Source: Casimicrobiaceae bacterium
Lineage (GTDB): Bacteria; Pseudomonadota; Gammaproteobacteria; Burkholderiales; Casimicrobiaceae
Direction of reading: 5' to 3'
Length of the DNA stretch: 14,387 nucleotides
Assembly: GCA_955652025.1 (NCBI GenBank)
Contig: CATPAO010000232.1
Span: 1-14,387, forward strand
Part shown: positions 7,711 to 14,387 of the stretch, in pieces
Numbering within the stretch: position 1 is the stretch's first letter
How the letters are laid out: each line of letters opens with the position of its first letter
The notes under the pieces: generated by a model
Seen by the model: the letters and a program-made list of their open reading frames with translations, nothing else
What the model was told of the DNA's origin: nothing
Database searches by the model: none
Program-made: the position numbers and the translations under genes

Positions 7711-8430
7711 ATGGCGCGCAACTCGAAACGGCGTTGGGTACTGCTCGCGTACAGTGCCTTGATTTTCGGTGGCGCCATGCCGGCGTATGCGGGGGACGAC
7801 GCCGCCGATCCCGCTGTCGCGCGTGTCCGTACCTTCTACGATTCGCTTCTGGCGGTGATGAAGCAGGCCAAGGAACTCGGTATCCGTGGCCGGTACGACA
7901 AACTGGCACCGGCGATTCGAGGCACGTTCGACCTCGCGGCAATGACTCGAATTGCAGTAGGGCCCGACTGGAATTCGATCCCTTCCGAGCAACAGGCTGC
8001 GCTCATCGACAGCTTCACTCGCATGACGAATGCGACCTATGCGAATCGCTTCGATGGTTACTCCGGTGAGCGGTTCGAGGTGGAGCCGATTCCCGATGCG
8101 CGCAGTACGGGACGGATTGTGCGCACAAAGCTGATCCAGTCGACGGGGGAGCCTATAGCACTCAACTATCTGATGCGCGGCGCGGGTGACAACTGGAAGG
8201 TGGTCGACGTCTATCTATCGGGCACGATCAGCGAGCTGGCGACGCGGCGCTCGGAGTTTGGCGCGATTCTGAAATCCGGCGGCCCGAACGCGCTGATCGA
8301 GAGTTTGCGGCAGCAAGCAGAAAAGCTGATGCGTTCGCCGGCGCTGTCCGCGAATCGGGTGCACCCTAACACGGTCGCGGCGCCTGCTTCCGCGGCATCA
8401 CTTGCGTTCTTCTCCCGCGGGTTCGGCTGA
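7711..8430 (+). CDS. hpnM: HpnM/MlaC (Ttg2D) family periplasmic phospholipid/hopanoid transport protein
   Basis: A 239-residue protein with a Sec signal peptide: Lys/Arg-rich start, hydrophobic core, then PAYA with likely cleavage after A27. The mature part matches the MlaC/Ttg2D fold. VARVRTFYDSLLAVMKQ comes first, then RYDKLAPAIRGTFDLAAMTRIAVGPDW, the core FTRMTNATYANRFDGYSGERF, and NYLMRGAGDNWKVVDVYLSGTISELATRRSEF near the C-terminus. MlaC-type proteins ferry lipids across the periplasm between the MlaA complex and the inner membrane. The variant called HpnM is found next to hopanoid genes. The neighbours here (mlaA 5 bases away and convergent, then hpnIJKL) favour HpnM, but an MlaC serving phospholipids cannot be excluded. 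An in-frame TGA at 7693-7695 makes ATG 7711 the first possible start, and GGAAG lies about 9 bases upstream. Confidence 0.88.
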   Translation: MARNSKRRWVLLAYSALIFGGAMPAYAGDDAADPAVARVRTFYDSLLAVMKQAKELGIRGRYDKLAPAIRGTFDLAAMTRIAVGPDWNSIPSEQQAALIDSFTRMTNATYANRFDGYSGERFEVEPIPDARSTGRIVRTKLIQSTGEPIALNYLMRGAGDNWKVVDVYLSGTISELATRRSEFGAILKSGGPNALIESLRQQAEKLMRSPALSANRVHPNTVAAPASAASLAFFSRGFG

Positions 8431-8435
8431 CAATG

Positions 8436-9263
8436 CTACCGTTGCGGCCCATTGATCGGCGCGTCCGGATCGATCAGCTCCTGAGGCTCCTGCGTGACGC
8501 CGCGGGCCTCGCGTAGCTGCGCCTCGCGGCGCTGCCGCGTGATGCTCTTGAGACTCGAGTAAAGGTCGAGTGCGCTCGCCTTGATTTGATCGAGCGTCTC
8601 GATGTTCCGCGCCCTCAGGTCCATGCCGTCAACAGTGCCGACCGCGAAGTTGGTCACGGTCCCCGCGTGACCCGTGACGACGAGGGCAGGCGGCGTGGTG
8701 AACAGATCGACGCCCAAGCCAAACGCATCGCGAACGTTCGATGGCCCAAAGAACAGCAGCACGACGTACGGCCCGTCGTCGATGCCCCACGTGTAGAGCG
8801 TCTGGCCGAAATCCCCCGATTGCCTGGCGAAACCGTGCGTCGTGGCGTAATCGAACATGCCGCCCGCACCGACAATCGTGTTGAGGAAGAAACGCGCGAG
8901 GGTAATGCCCGCTGCATCGGCGCGCCGTTGCAGGATGTCGTTGACGAATATCCGCGGCTCCGCCAAGTTATCGATCACCGACCGAATGCGATCGCGCAAG
9001 AATTCAGGAAGGATCGTTCGGTAGGCCTCGGCGAGCGGCCTGATAATGGCGTCGTCCAATGCAATGTTCGTGTCGAACACGACGCGATTGAACGGCTCCA
9101 GCGGATCGCCCGGCTCGTGGTGTCCACGGCCGGACAGGCTGGCGCAACCTGCCAGCGCGCAGCAAAGTGCCGTGACAAGACAACGCAACGCCCAATCCCG
9201 CCCGCGTACAACGTCTTTGCGGATCACGGCGGTCAGCGCTCCGTTCGTGCGACGCGTCGGCAC
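8436..9263 (-). CDS. mlaA: MlaA/VacJ family outer-membrane lipoprotein
   Basis: A 275-residue lipoprotein. The signal region ends in ALAGC, a good lipobox, with the lipidated Cys at residue 40. The family hallmark DPLEPFNRVVFDTN follows about a dozen residues later. Further family features are LPEFLRDRIRSVIDNLAEPRIFVNDILQ, an FLLNT-like RFFLNTIVG segment, the SGDFGQTLYTWGIDDGPYVVLLFFGPSNVRDAFG block and a C-terminal charged tail. MlaA sits in the outer membrane and removes mislocalised phospholipids from the outer leaflet, passing them to MlaC-type carriers. Its convergent partner at 7711-8430 is such a carrier. The start is uncertain. GTG 9263 gives a 39-residue pre-lipobox stretch, while an internal GTG at 9224 gives a more usual 26-residue signal. 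The gene is divergent from hpnI with 45 bases between starts. Confidence 0.92.
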   Translation of the reverse strand: MPTRRTNGALTAVIRKDVVRGRDWALRCLVTALCCALAGCASLSGRGHHEPGDPLEPFNRVVFDTNIALDDAIIRPLAEAYRTILPEFLRDRIRSVIDNLAEPRIFVNDILQRRADAAGITLARFFLNTIVGAGGMFDYATTHGFARQSGDFGQTLYTWGIDDGPYVVLLFFGPSNVRDAFGLGVDLFTTPPALVVTGHAGTVTNFAVGTVDGMDLRARNIETLDQIKASALDLYSSLKSITRQRREAQLREARGVTQEPQELIDPDAPINGPQR

Positions 9264-9295
9264 GGGTCAATGCACTCGATCGCGCGGCGATAGAC

Positions 9296-9302
9296 AGGGT
9301 GA
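9296..9302 (+). promoter_or_regulatory. Ribosome binding site for the GTG start of hpnI
   Basis: AGGGTGA lies 6 bases before GTG 9309 in the 45-base gap between mlaA and hpnI. It supports GTG as the hpnI start. Promoters for both divergent genes must overlap this gap or the neighbouring 5' ends. Confidence 0.55.
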
Positions 9303-9308
9303 TGAAGC

Positions 9309-10472
9309 GTGACGCTTGACGCCATTCGGCTGGGAGTGACGATCGGAAGCGTCGCGATGGCGGCATGCGGCTGTGCGTATGCCATTGCGGCGGTCGCGGC
9401 GTTTCGCCGGTTCGCGCGGGAACGTGCGACCGTCGCCACGACATTCCCCAGCATCACCATCCTCAAGGCCCTGCGCGGCGCCGAAACGGCACTGTACGAC
9501 AACCTCGCGTCGTTTTGCGATCAGGATTATGTCGGTCCGGTGCAACTGTTGTTCGGCGTGCACGATGAGGACGACCCGGCGATCGCCATCGTCGGTCGAT
9601 TGGCGGCTGAGCGGCCCGGCGATGATATCCAACTTCTGGTCACCGGGGCTTCACGTGGACCCAATCCGAAGATCGCCAATCTGATCGGATTGCAGGGACA
9701 CATTCGGCATGACGTCGTGGTGCTCGCAGACAGCGATGTCGCCGTTGAACGCGAATATCTCTCGCGGACGGTCGCGGCACTGGATCGGCCGGGCATCGGC
9801 CTCGTCACGTGCCTCTACCGCGGCGAGGCCCGATATGGCTTGTGGGCGCGCCTTGCCAGCATGGCGGTCGACTTCCATTTTCTTCCCAGCGTCCTCGTGG
9901 GTCTGAAGCTGGGTGTCGCGCGACCATGCTTTGGCTCGACGATCGCGCTTCGCCGCGAAACGTTGACGGCGATCGGCGGATTCGACGCGTTTCTCGACCA
10001 GCTCGCCGACGACAACGCGATAGGCGAAGCCGTACGCGCCAGTGGTAAGCTTGTTGCTATCCCGCCGTTCTTCGTCACGCATTCATGCCAGGAGCAAAGT
10101 GCGGCGGAGCTCTGGCGGCACGAACTGCGCTGGGCGCGGACCATCCGCGCCGTCAGCCCACGGGGCTACGCCGGCTTGGCCATCACGCATCCGCTGCCGT
10201 TCGCAATACTTGCCGCATGGGCAAGCGGGTCCGCGGCGCTCGGCGCGAGCGTCATCGCCACAGCCATCGGCTGCCGCCTTGTCCTGCAGACACAAGTTGA
10301 TCATACTTTGCATGTAAGCTCGAACCGCTGGTGGCTCGGGCCCGCGCGCGATCTGCTGGCATTCGCGGTGTACGTCGCGGCTTTCTTTGTCGATGTCGTC
10401 AGTTGGCGCGGGCATCGTTACAAAGTGCGCCCGGATGGAACCTTGATCCCGATCGGAGAGCCGAAAGGATGA
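9309..10472 (+). CDS. hpnI: Hopanoid biosynthesis glycosyltransferase HpnI (ceramide-glucosyltransferase-like)
   Basis: A 387-residue membrane glycosyltransferase with the GT-A fold. It has an N-terminal membrane helix (about 8-32) and two or three C-terminal hydrophobic segments (about 288-330 and 347-365). Catalytic features run in order: the SITILKALRGAE start of the fold, the metal-binding D141-S-D143 in LADSDV, CFGSTIALRRETL, the D234-D235 pair in QLADDNAIGE, and the H271-E-L-R-W version of the (Q/R)xxRW motif. In Burkholderia work HpnI adds N-acetylglucosamine to bacteriohopanetetrol. The hpnJ and hpnK genes directly downstream fit that pathway. GTG 9309 has a well-placed ribosome site. 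Its stop overlaps the hpnJ start (ATGA at 10469-10472). It is the first gene of the hpnIJKL operon. Confidence 0.93.
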   Translation: MTLDAIRLGVTIGSVAMAACGCAYAIAAVAAFRRFARERATVATTFPSITILKALRGAETALYDNLASFCDQDYVGPVQLLFGVHDEDDPAIAIVGRLAAERPGDDIQLLVTGASRGPNPKIANLIGLQGHIRHDVVVLADSDVAVEREYLSRTVAALDRPGIGLVTCLYRGEARYGLWARLASMAVDFHFLPSVLVGLKLGVARPCFGSTIALRRETLTAIGGFDAFLDQLADDNAIGEAVRASGKLVAIPPFFVTHSCQEQSAAELWRHELRWARTIRAVSPRGYAGLAITHPLPFAILAAWASGSAALGASVIATAIGCRLVLQTQVDHTLHVSSNRWWLGPARDLLAFAVYVAAFFVDVVSWRGHRYKVRPDGTLIPIGEPKG

Positions 10473-11899
10473 TGCGTACGCTTTTCCTGCAGGCACCGTC
10501 GTTCGATGGATTCGACGGAGGCGCGGGGTCGCGCTATCAGGCTCGGCGCGAGATCCGCTCGTTCTGGTACCCGACATGGCTTGCCCAGCCGGCGGCGCTA
10601 GTCGAGGGCAGCAAGCTCATCGACGCCCCTCCGCACCGGCTGAAGCTCACCGACGTCGCACCCACGGCGTGCGACTACGACCTCGTCGTATTGCACACGT
10701 CGGCGCCGTCCTTTGCCTCGGACGTGCGGACGATCGAGGCCATGAAAGCGGTCAATCCCGAGTTGAAGGCAGGGCTTATCGGCGCCAAGGTCGCCGTCGA
10801 TCCCTCCGGAAGCCTGAGTGCGTCGAAGGCGGTCGATTTCGTCGCGGGCAACGAGTTCGACTTCACGATCAAGGAAGTTGCCGAGGGCCGCGAGTGGCAC
10901 AAGATCGCAGGGCTGTCCTTCCGCAACGCCGAAGGGCGGATCGTGCACAACGAGCCGCGCGCCATCCTGGAGAACATGGACGCGCTGCCCTTCGTAACGC
11001 CCGTCTACAAGCGCGACCTCAGGATCGAGAATTATTTCATCGGCTATCTCAAGCATCCCTACCTCTCGCTTTACACGGGGCGCGGCTGCAAGTCGCGGTG
11101 CACGTTCTGTCTGTGGCCGCAGACCGTCGGCGGACACCGCTACCGCACGCGCAGCGTCGGCCATGTCGTCGACGAGATCGCCTGGGCGCAGAAGGCGTTT
11201 CCGCAGGTGAAGGAGTTCTTCTTCGACGACGACACGTTCACCGACGACTTGCCGCGGGCCGAGGCGATCGCGAAGGAGCTCGGCAAGCTCGGCGTCACCT
11301 GGTCGTGCAACGCCAAGGCGAACGTGCCCCGCGAGACGTTGAAAGTACTGCGCGACAACGGTCTGCGCCTGCTGCTCGTCGGCTACGAAACAGGCAACCA
11401 GCAGATCCTGTTCAACATCAAGAAAGGCATGCGAATCGAGTTCGCCCGCCGCTTCACCAAGGACTGCCACGAGCTTGGCATCACCATTCACGGCACCTTC
11501 ATCCTCGGCCTCCCCGGCGAGACGAAGGAGACCATCGAAGAGACCATTCGCTTCGCCACCGAGATCAATCCGCACACGATCCAGGTGTCGCTCGCGGCGC
11601 CCTATCCCGGCACGCAGCTTTACCGCCAGGCGTTGGACAACGGCTGGCTGGACCGCGCGAATGCCGAGCTCGTCGACGCGCACGGCATCCAGATCGCCCC
11701 CCTCCATTATCCGCACCTGAGTCATACCGAAATCTTCGACTCGGTGGAAACGTTCTACAAGCGATTCTATTTCCGCAGCGACAAGATCGCGTCGATCGTC
11801 GGCGAGATGGTACGCAGCCCGGAAATGATGAAGCGCCGATTGCGCGAGGGTATCGAGTTCTTTCATTTCCTCCGCGAGCGGCGGGAGACCGCGCACTGA
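10469..11899 (+). CDS. hpnJ: Hopanoid biosynthesis radical SAM protein HpnJ
   Basis: A 476-residue radical SAM enzyme. The N-terminal 180 or so residues resemble the B12-binding-like domain of this subgroup (MMRTLFLQAPSF start, then a CDYDLVVLHTSAPSF segment). The radical SAM core has the iron-sulfur motif C207-KSR-C211-TF-C214, followed by FFFDDDTFTDD and GTFILGLPGETKE. A C-terminal region of about 80 residues ends in a charged helix. HpnJ is the enzyme proposed to rearrange glucosaminyl-hopanetetrol into the cyclitol ether. It overlaps hpnI by 4 bases; an adjacent second ATG at 10472 is an alternative, and GGAGAG at 10455-10460 is the likely ribosome site. GC is so high at third positions that long shadow frames stay open on both strands. 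Confidence 0.94.
   Translation: MMRTLFLQAPSFDGFDGGAGSRYQARREIRSFWYPTWLAQPAALVEGSKLIDAPPHRLKLTDVAPTACDYDLVVLHTSAPSFASDVRTIEAMKAVNPELKAGLIGAKVAVDPSGSLSASKAVDFVAGNEFDFTIKEVAEGREWHKIAGLSFRNAEGRIVHNEPRAILENMDALPFVTPVYKRDLRIENYFIGYLKHPYLSLYTGRGCKSRCTFCLWPQTVGGHRYRTRSVGHVVDEIAWAQKAFPQVKEFFFDDDTFTDDLPRAEAIAKELGKLGVTWSCNAKANVPRETLKVLRDNGLRLLLVGYETGNQQILFNIKKGMRIEFARRFTKDCHELGITIHGTFILGLPGETKETIEETIRFATEINPHTIQVSLAAPYPGTQLYRQALDNGWLDRANAELVDAHGIQIAPLHYPHLSHTEIFDSVETFYKRFYFRSDKIASIVGEMVRSPEMMKRRLREGIEFFHFLRERRETAH
11883..11888 (+). promoter_or_regulatory. Ribosome binding site supporting a CTG start for hpnK
   Basis: GGGAGA inside the last codons of hpnJ lies 7 bases before CTG 11896. No ATG, GTG or TTG in the hpnK frame is close enough to use it. 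Confidence 0.55.
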
Positions 11900-12738
11900 A
11901 AGCCCTCATCGTCACGGCCGACGATTTCGGCCTGGCACCGGAGGTCAACGCGGCGGTCGAGCTCGCGCACGAGCGCGGCATCCTGACGGCGGCGAGCCTG
12001 ATGGTGAACGGCGCGGCGGTCGACGACGCCATCGCGCGCGCCCGTCATCTTCCGTCGCTGCGCGTCGGTCTGCACCTGGTTCTCGTCGATGGCGATTCTG
12101 CGCTCCCGCCGGAGCAGATACCGGACCTGGTCGACGGGGACGGGCGACTCCGCACCGACATGTTCGCACTGGGATCGAACATTTTTCTCCATTCCAAGGT
12201 GCGCAAGCAGGTTGCGGCGGAAATCCAGGCGCAATTCGCGGCCTATGCAGCCACCGGCCTGCCCCTGGACCACGTCAATGCGCATCACCACTATCATCTG
12301 CATCCGACGGTCGGCGCGCTGATGATCGCCATCGGAAAACCCTGTGGCATGCGCGCGGTACGCGTACCCCGGGAGCCGCGCAATTTGCTGCAGCGCATCG
12401 AGCCCGCCGCCCGGCACCGCAATGGGATCGCAGACCCATGGAGTGCGATCCTCAAGATGCGATTGCAGCGCCACGGGCTGACCGCACCCGACCAGGTGTT
12501 CGGCCTCGCGTGGTCCGGCGCGATGAGCGAGACACGGGTTGCAGGCGCATTGGGACATCTGCCGGACGGGATCACCGAGATCTACTTCCATCCCGCGACG
12601 ACGGACAACTTCGCGGGTGCGGCGAGTGGCTACCATTACGCCGAAGAGCTCGCCGCGCTCACCGTACCCGCGATCAAGTCGCTCGTACGCGCTACGGGCG
12701 CCCGGACGGGCGGCTATTCGGACTTCGCAGCGGGATGA
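11896..12738 (+). CDS. hpnK: Hopanoid biosynthesis deacetylase HpnK (YdjC family), apparent CTG start
   Basis: A 280-residue YdjC-type carbohydrate deacetylase. HpnK removes the acetyl group from N-acetylglucosaminyl-hopanetetrol made by HpnI. The catalytic/metal residues are D9-D10 in VTADDFGLAP, H60 in GLHLVLVDG, the His-rich DHVNAHHHYHLHP at 125-137, and H232 in EIYFHP. Family members begin MKxLIVTADDFG. Here the matching first codon is CTG (LKALIVTADDFG), overlapping the hpnJ TGA as CTGA, with GGGAGA 7 bases upstream. The nearest internal ATG (12001) would delete the metal-binding Asp residues. Upstream the frame is open but encodes shadow sequence of hpnJ with no nearby standard start. 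CTG initiation, or a base change from ATG, is the simplest reading. Its stop overlaps the hpnL start as ATGA. Confidence 0.9.
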   Translation: MKALIVTADDFGLAPEVNAAVELAHERGILTAASLMVNGAAVDDAIARARHLPSLRVGLHLVLVDGDSALPPEQIPDLVDGDGRLRTDMFALGSNIFLHSKVRKQVAAEIQAQFAAYAATGLPLDHVNAHHHYHLHPTVGALMIAIGKPCGMRAVRVPREPRNLLQRIEPAARHRNGIADPWSAILKMRLQRHGLTAPDQVFGLAWSGAMSETRVAGALGHLPDGITEIYFHPATTDNFAGAASGYHYAEELAALTVPAIKSLVRATGARTGGYSDFAAG

Positions 12739-13769
12739 AATCTGTCGCTCGCGTGCTGGCGATCGCGGGGCTCGCGCTTGCGGCCGTGCTGTTCGCCCGC
12801 GAAAACGTAAAAGGAATCGTCGATCTCGTCATCGCCGCGGGTCCCGGGTTGCTGCTCGCGGGCCTCTTCCACTTTGTTCCGATGCTCGCCAATGCCCGCG
12901 CATGGCAGCGACTTCTGCCTTCGGCGCAGCGTCCAACCGTCGGCGCAATGACGTGGGCGGTCTGGATTCGGGAATCGGTGAACGGCTTACTGCCGGTCGC
13001 GCGCGTCGGGGGCGAGATCATCGCCTATCATGCACTCAGGCGCCACGTCGTCGGTCGCAGCATCGTGGCGGCCAGCCTGTTGGCGGACATGGCGCTTTCG
13101 GTGTTGAGCCAAGTCGTCTTCGCTTTCCTCGGTTTGGGATTGTTGTTCGCGGTCACGCACGCACCGATCGCCACGATGCCGCTCCTGGCCGGCGTCGTCA
13201 GCATGATTCCACTCGGCGTCGGATTCATGCTGGTCCAGCGGGCAGGTGCGCTCGGCGCCCTTACGCGCTTCCTCGATCGCGTCTTCGCGGGTCGGCTGGG
13301 ATTTGCGCTGCCGCGATCGCTGCGCCTCGATCACGCGATACGAGCAGTGTACGAGCGTCGTCGCGACGTCGTCGCCTGTTTCGGATGGCAGCTCGCCGCC
13401 TGGATTCTCGGCTCCGTCGAGATCTGGCTCGCGCTGTACTTTCTCGGGCAGGAGCGCAGCATCCTCGATGCGATTGTGATCGAGGCGCTGATCCAGGCGA
13501 TCAGCAGCGCGGCTTTCGTCGTGCCCGGCGCGCTCGGCGTGCAGGAGGGAGGGTTCATCGTTATCGGTGCCGCCCTGGGCCTCGACGCCACCGCCGCGCT
13601 GGCGCTCGCCACGGCTCGGCGCGTGCGTGATGCGGTCGTCTTTTTCCCCGGCTTGATCGCCTGGCAGTGGCTCGCAACGCATAACGTGAAACCGGCAAGC
13701 GGATTCATACGGCCGAGGCGTAGCGGCACAAAATGTCGCGACGTACCCCCAGATGTACCCTTAACATGA
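12735..13769 (+). CDS. hpnL: Hopanoid biosynthesis-associated integral membrane protein HpnL
   Basis: A 344-residue inner-membrane protein of the lysylphosphatidylglycerol-synthase transmembrane (UPF0104) type, with about eight hydrophobic segments. Examples are residues 5-20, 32-48, 106-135, 143-170 and 215-240, and several near 250-315. The family-like WIRESVNGLLPVARVGGEII at 76-95 and SSAAFVVPGALGVQEGG at 256-272 are the clearest signatures. HpnL genes commonly end hpnIJK-type clusters. The biochemical role is unproven; moving or flipping a hopanoid intermediate is speculation. The ATG at 12735 overlaps the hpnK stop. The last 25 or so residues (KPASGFIRPRRSGT onward) are hydrophilic and look like a variable tail. 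The gene converges on the AlgX-like gene with 32 bases between. Confidence 0.92.
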   Translation: MKSVARVLAIAGLALAAVLFARENVKGIVDLVIAAGPGLLLAGLFHFVPMLANARAWQRLLPSAQRPTVGAMTWAVWIRESVNGLLPVARVGGEIIAYHALRRHVVGRSIVAASLLADMALSVLSQVVFAFLGLGLLFAVTHAPIATMPLLAGVVSMIPLGVGFMLVQRAGALGALTRFLDRVFAGRLGFALPRSLRLDHAIRAVYERRRDVVACFGWQLAAWILGSVEIWLALYFLGQERSILDAIVIEALIQAISSAAFVVPGALGVQEGGFIVIGAALGLDATAALALATARRVRDAVVFFPGLIAWQWLATHNVKPASGFIRPRRSGTKCRDVPPDVPLT

Positions 13770-13801
13770 ACCGGACGCGGCCGGACGATCAAAGCGGGCG
13801 T

Positions 13802-14387
13802 CTACCGACCGTCGGACCACGAGCGCTCGACCATCTCCTCGATCACGACGTCCGGCTTCTCACGCAGGATCAGCGCCGGGTCGAGCTGCCGGCTGCTCAC
13901 ATAGACCGCGCGGCTGAAGTTCTCCGACAGGAGCGGAATCAGCGGGATCGCCATCGAATCGCGATAAACGACCGCGTGCGGCAGCCCGGGGCGATTGCAA
14001 GCGTAGAACTCGAAGCCGGCATCGGCGCCATTATCGAGCCGCTTGCCGCACCGCGCCGACGGATCGCCCAGCACCTTGGAGAGCGGCGCGTAATCGGGCT
14101 CGCGAAATCGTGCCGGAACACCGATGAAGCGCGCGAGATCGCCCTGCCAGATATCGACGTCCGGCACGTACGGGGGAAGAACCGCCGGTGCAATCGCACG
14201 CAGACGTCCCGCAGGTAATGCGCGCTGGACCTCGCGCATCAATTCACTATACGCAACGGCGGCGCCCAGCATGTTCCAATGCGAGTCGGTGGCGAAATAA
14301 ATGCGCTCGCGGGCCTTGGCGGCGAGAAGCGCTGGGCGCAAGTCGACGAGGCGCACGCTGCCGGCGGCGACGATCGCGCCAATGAGG
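13802..14387 (-). CDS. AlgX/AlgJ-like SGNH-fold protein, C-terminal part (partial)
   Basis: The frame is open to the right edge of the window, so the N-terminus is missing; 194 residues are visible. ATDSHWNMLGA, with the Asp and His at about 14279-14287, matches the D-x-H catalytic motif of AlgJ/AlgX-type O-acetyltransferase domains. YRDSMAIPLIPLLSENF, with its Asp-Ser at 13955-13960, matches their nucleophile block. A conserved C-terminal segment ends in VIEEMVERSWSDGR. These proteins act in the periplasm in acetylation or handling of exopolysaccharide. A GTG at 14354-14356 could be mistaken for a start, but the frame clearly continues upstream and the domain would be cut. Which polymer it acts on cannot be told. 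It is not obviously part of the hopanoid operon. Confidence 0.82.
   Translation of the reverse strand, partial: LIGAIVAAGSVRLVDLRPALLAAKARERIYFATDSHWNMLGAAVAYSELMREVQRALPAGRLRAIAPAVLPPYVPDVDIWQGDLARFIGVPARFREPDYAPLSKVLGDPSARCGKRLDNGADAGFEFYACNRPGLPHAVVYRDSMAIPLIPLLSENFSRAVYVSSRQLDPALILREKPDVVIEEMVERSWSDGR

Noticed and set aside
8586..9293. 235-codon plus-strand open frame opposite mlaA
   Set aside because: It is an antisense shadow; mlaA has a lipobox and the DPLEPFNR hallmark on the minus strand.
10576..11895. Very long open frame in the hpnK frame running back through hpnJ
   Set aside because: Composition is Arg/Ala/His-rich and low in complexity, as expected for a shifted frame of a GC-rich gene. 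The hpnJ frame has clear radical SAM motifs.
10598..11896. 432-codon open frame on the minus strand opposite hpnJ
   Set aside because: It is an antisense shadow of a high-GC3 gene with no recognisable motifs and lies fully within hpnJ.
13770..13801. Possible terminator between hpnL and the AlgX-like gene
   Set aside because: There is only a weak imperfect inverted repeat near CCGACCGTCGG at 13805-13815 and no T-rich tail.

Overview
The window is about 14.4 kb of GC-rich, densely packed bacterial DNA. It most resembles a proteobacterium, probably beta or gamma, though alpha is not excluded. The reasons are the outer-membrane lipid-transport genes (an MlaA lipoprotein and an MlaC/HpnM-type periplasmic protein), the hpnIJKL hopanoid side-chain genes, and a nitrogen-PTS-style soluble phosphorelay serving a DHA kinase. 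The taxon is inferred from gene content only. No rRNA, tRNA, CRISPR array, insertion sequence or long repeat was seen.

Region 1 (1-4737, + strand) is a dihydroxyacetone-phosphorylation operon. It opens with the C-terminal end of a MalK/UgpC-type sugar or polyol ABC transporter ATPase. Then come dhaL, dhaM, a free HPr, a complete Enzyme I, a small helix-turn-helix protein and dhaK, with spacings from a 13-base overlap to about 20 bases. All catalytic residues are visible: the EI active His and Cys, the HPr His, the DhaM His, the DhaL Asp triad and the DhaK His. The operon therefore encodes a self-contained phosphorelay PEP > EI > HPr > DhaM > DhaL-ADP, with DhaK presenting DHA. The upstream transporter probably imports the triose or a polyol precursor.

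Region 2 (4742-7546) is a mixed accessory stretch. It holds a membrane-anchored metallophosphoesterase (- strand, convergent with dhaK), a small Cys-rich conserved protein (6032-6325), and an adenine/adenosine deaminase that appears to start with TTG.

Region 3 (7711-13769) is a hopanoid and outer-membrane lipid region. An hpnM-like periplasmic lipid-transport gene converges on a mlaA/vacJ lipoprotein gene. Divergent from mlaA is hpnI-hpnJ-hpnK-hpnL, a tightly overlapping four-gene operon. It encodes a glycosyltransferase, a radical SAM enzyme, a YdjC-type deacetylase and an integral membrane protein. In known systems HpnI, HpnK and HpnJ together convert bacteriohopanetetrol to its glucosaminyl and cyclitol ether forms. 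hpnK seems to start with CTG.

Region 4 (13802-end, - strand) is the C-terminal part of an AlgX/AlgJ-like SGNH-fold protein that runs off the window. Gaps between genes are all under about 200 bases once the small protein at 6032-6325 is accepted.
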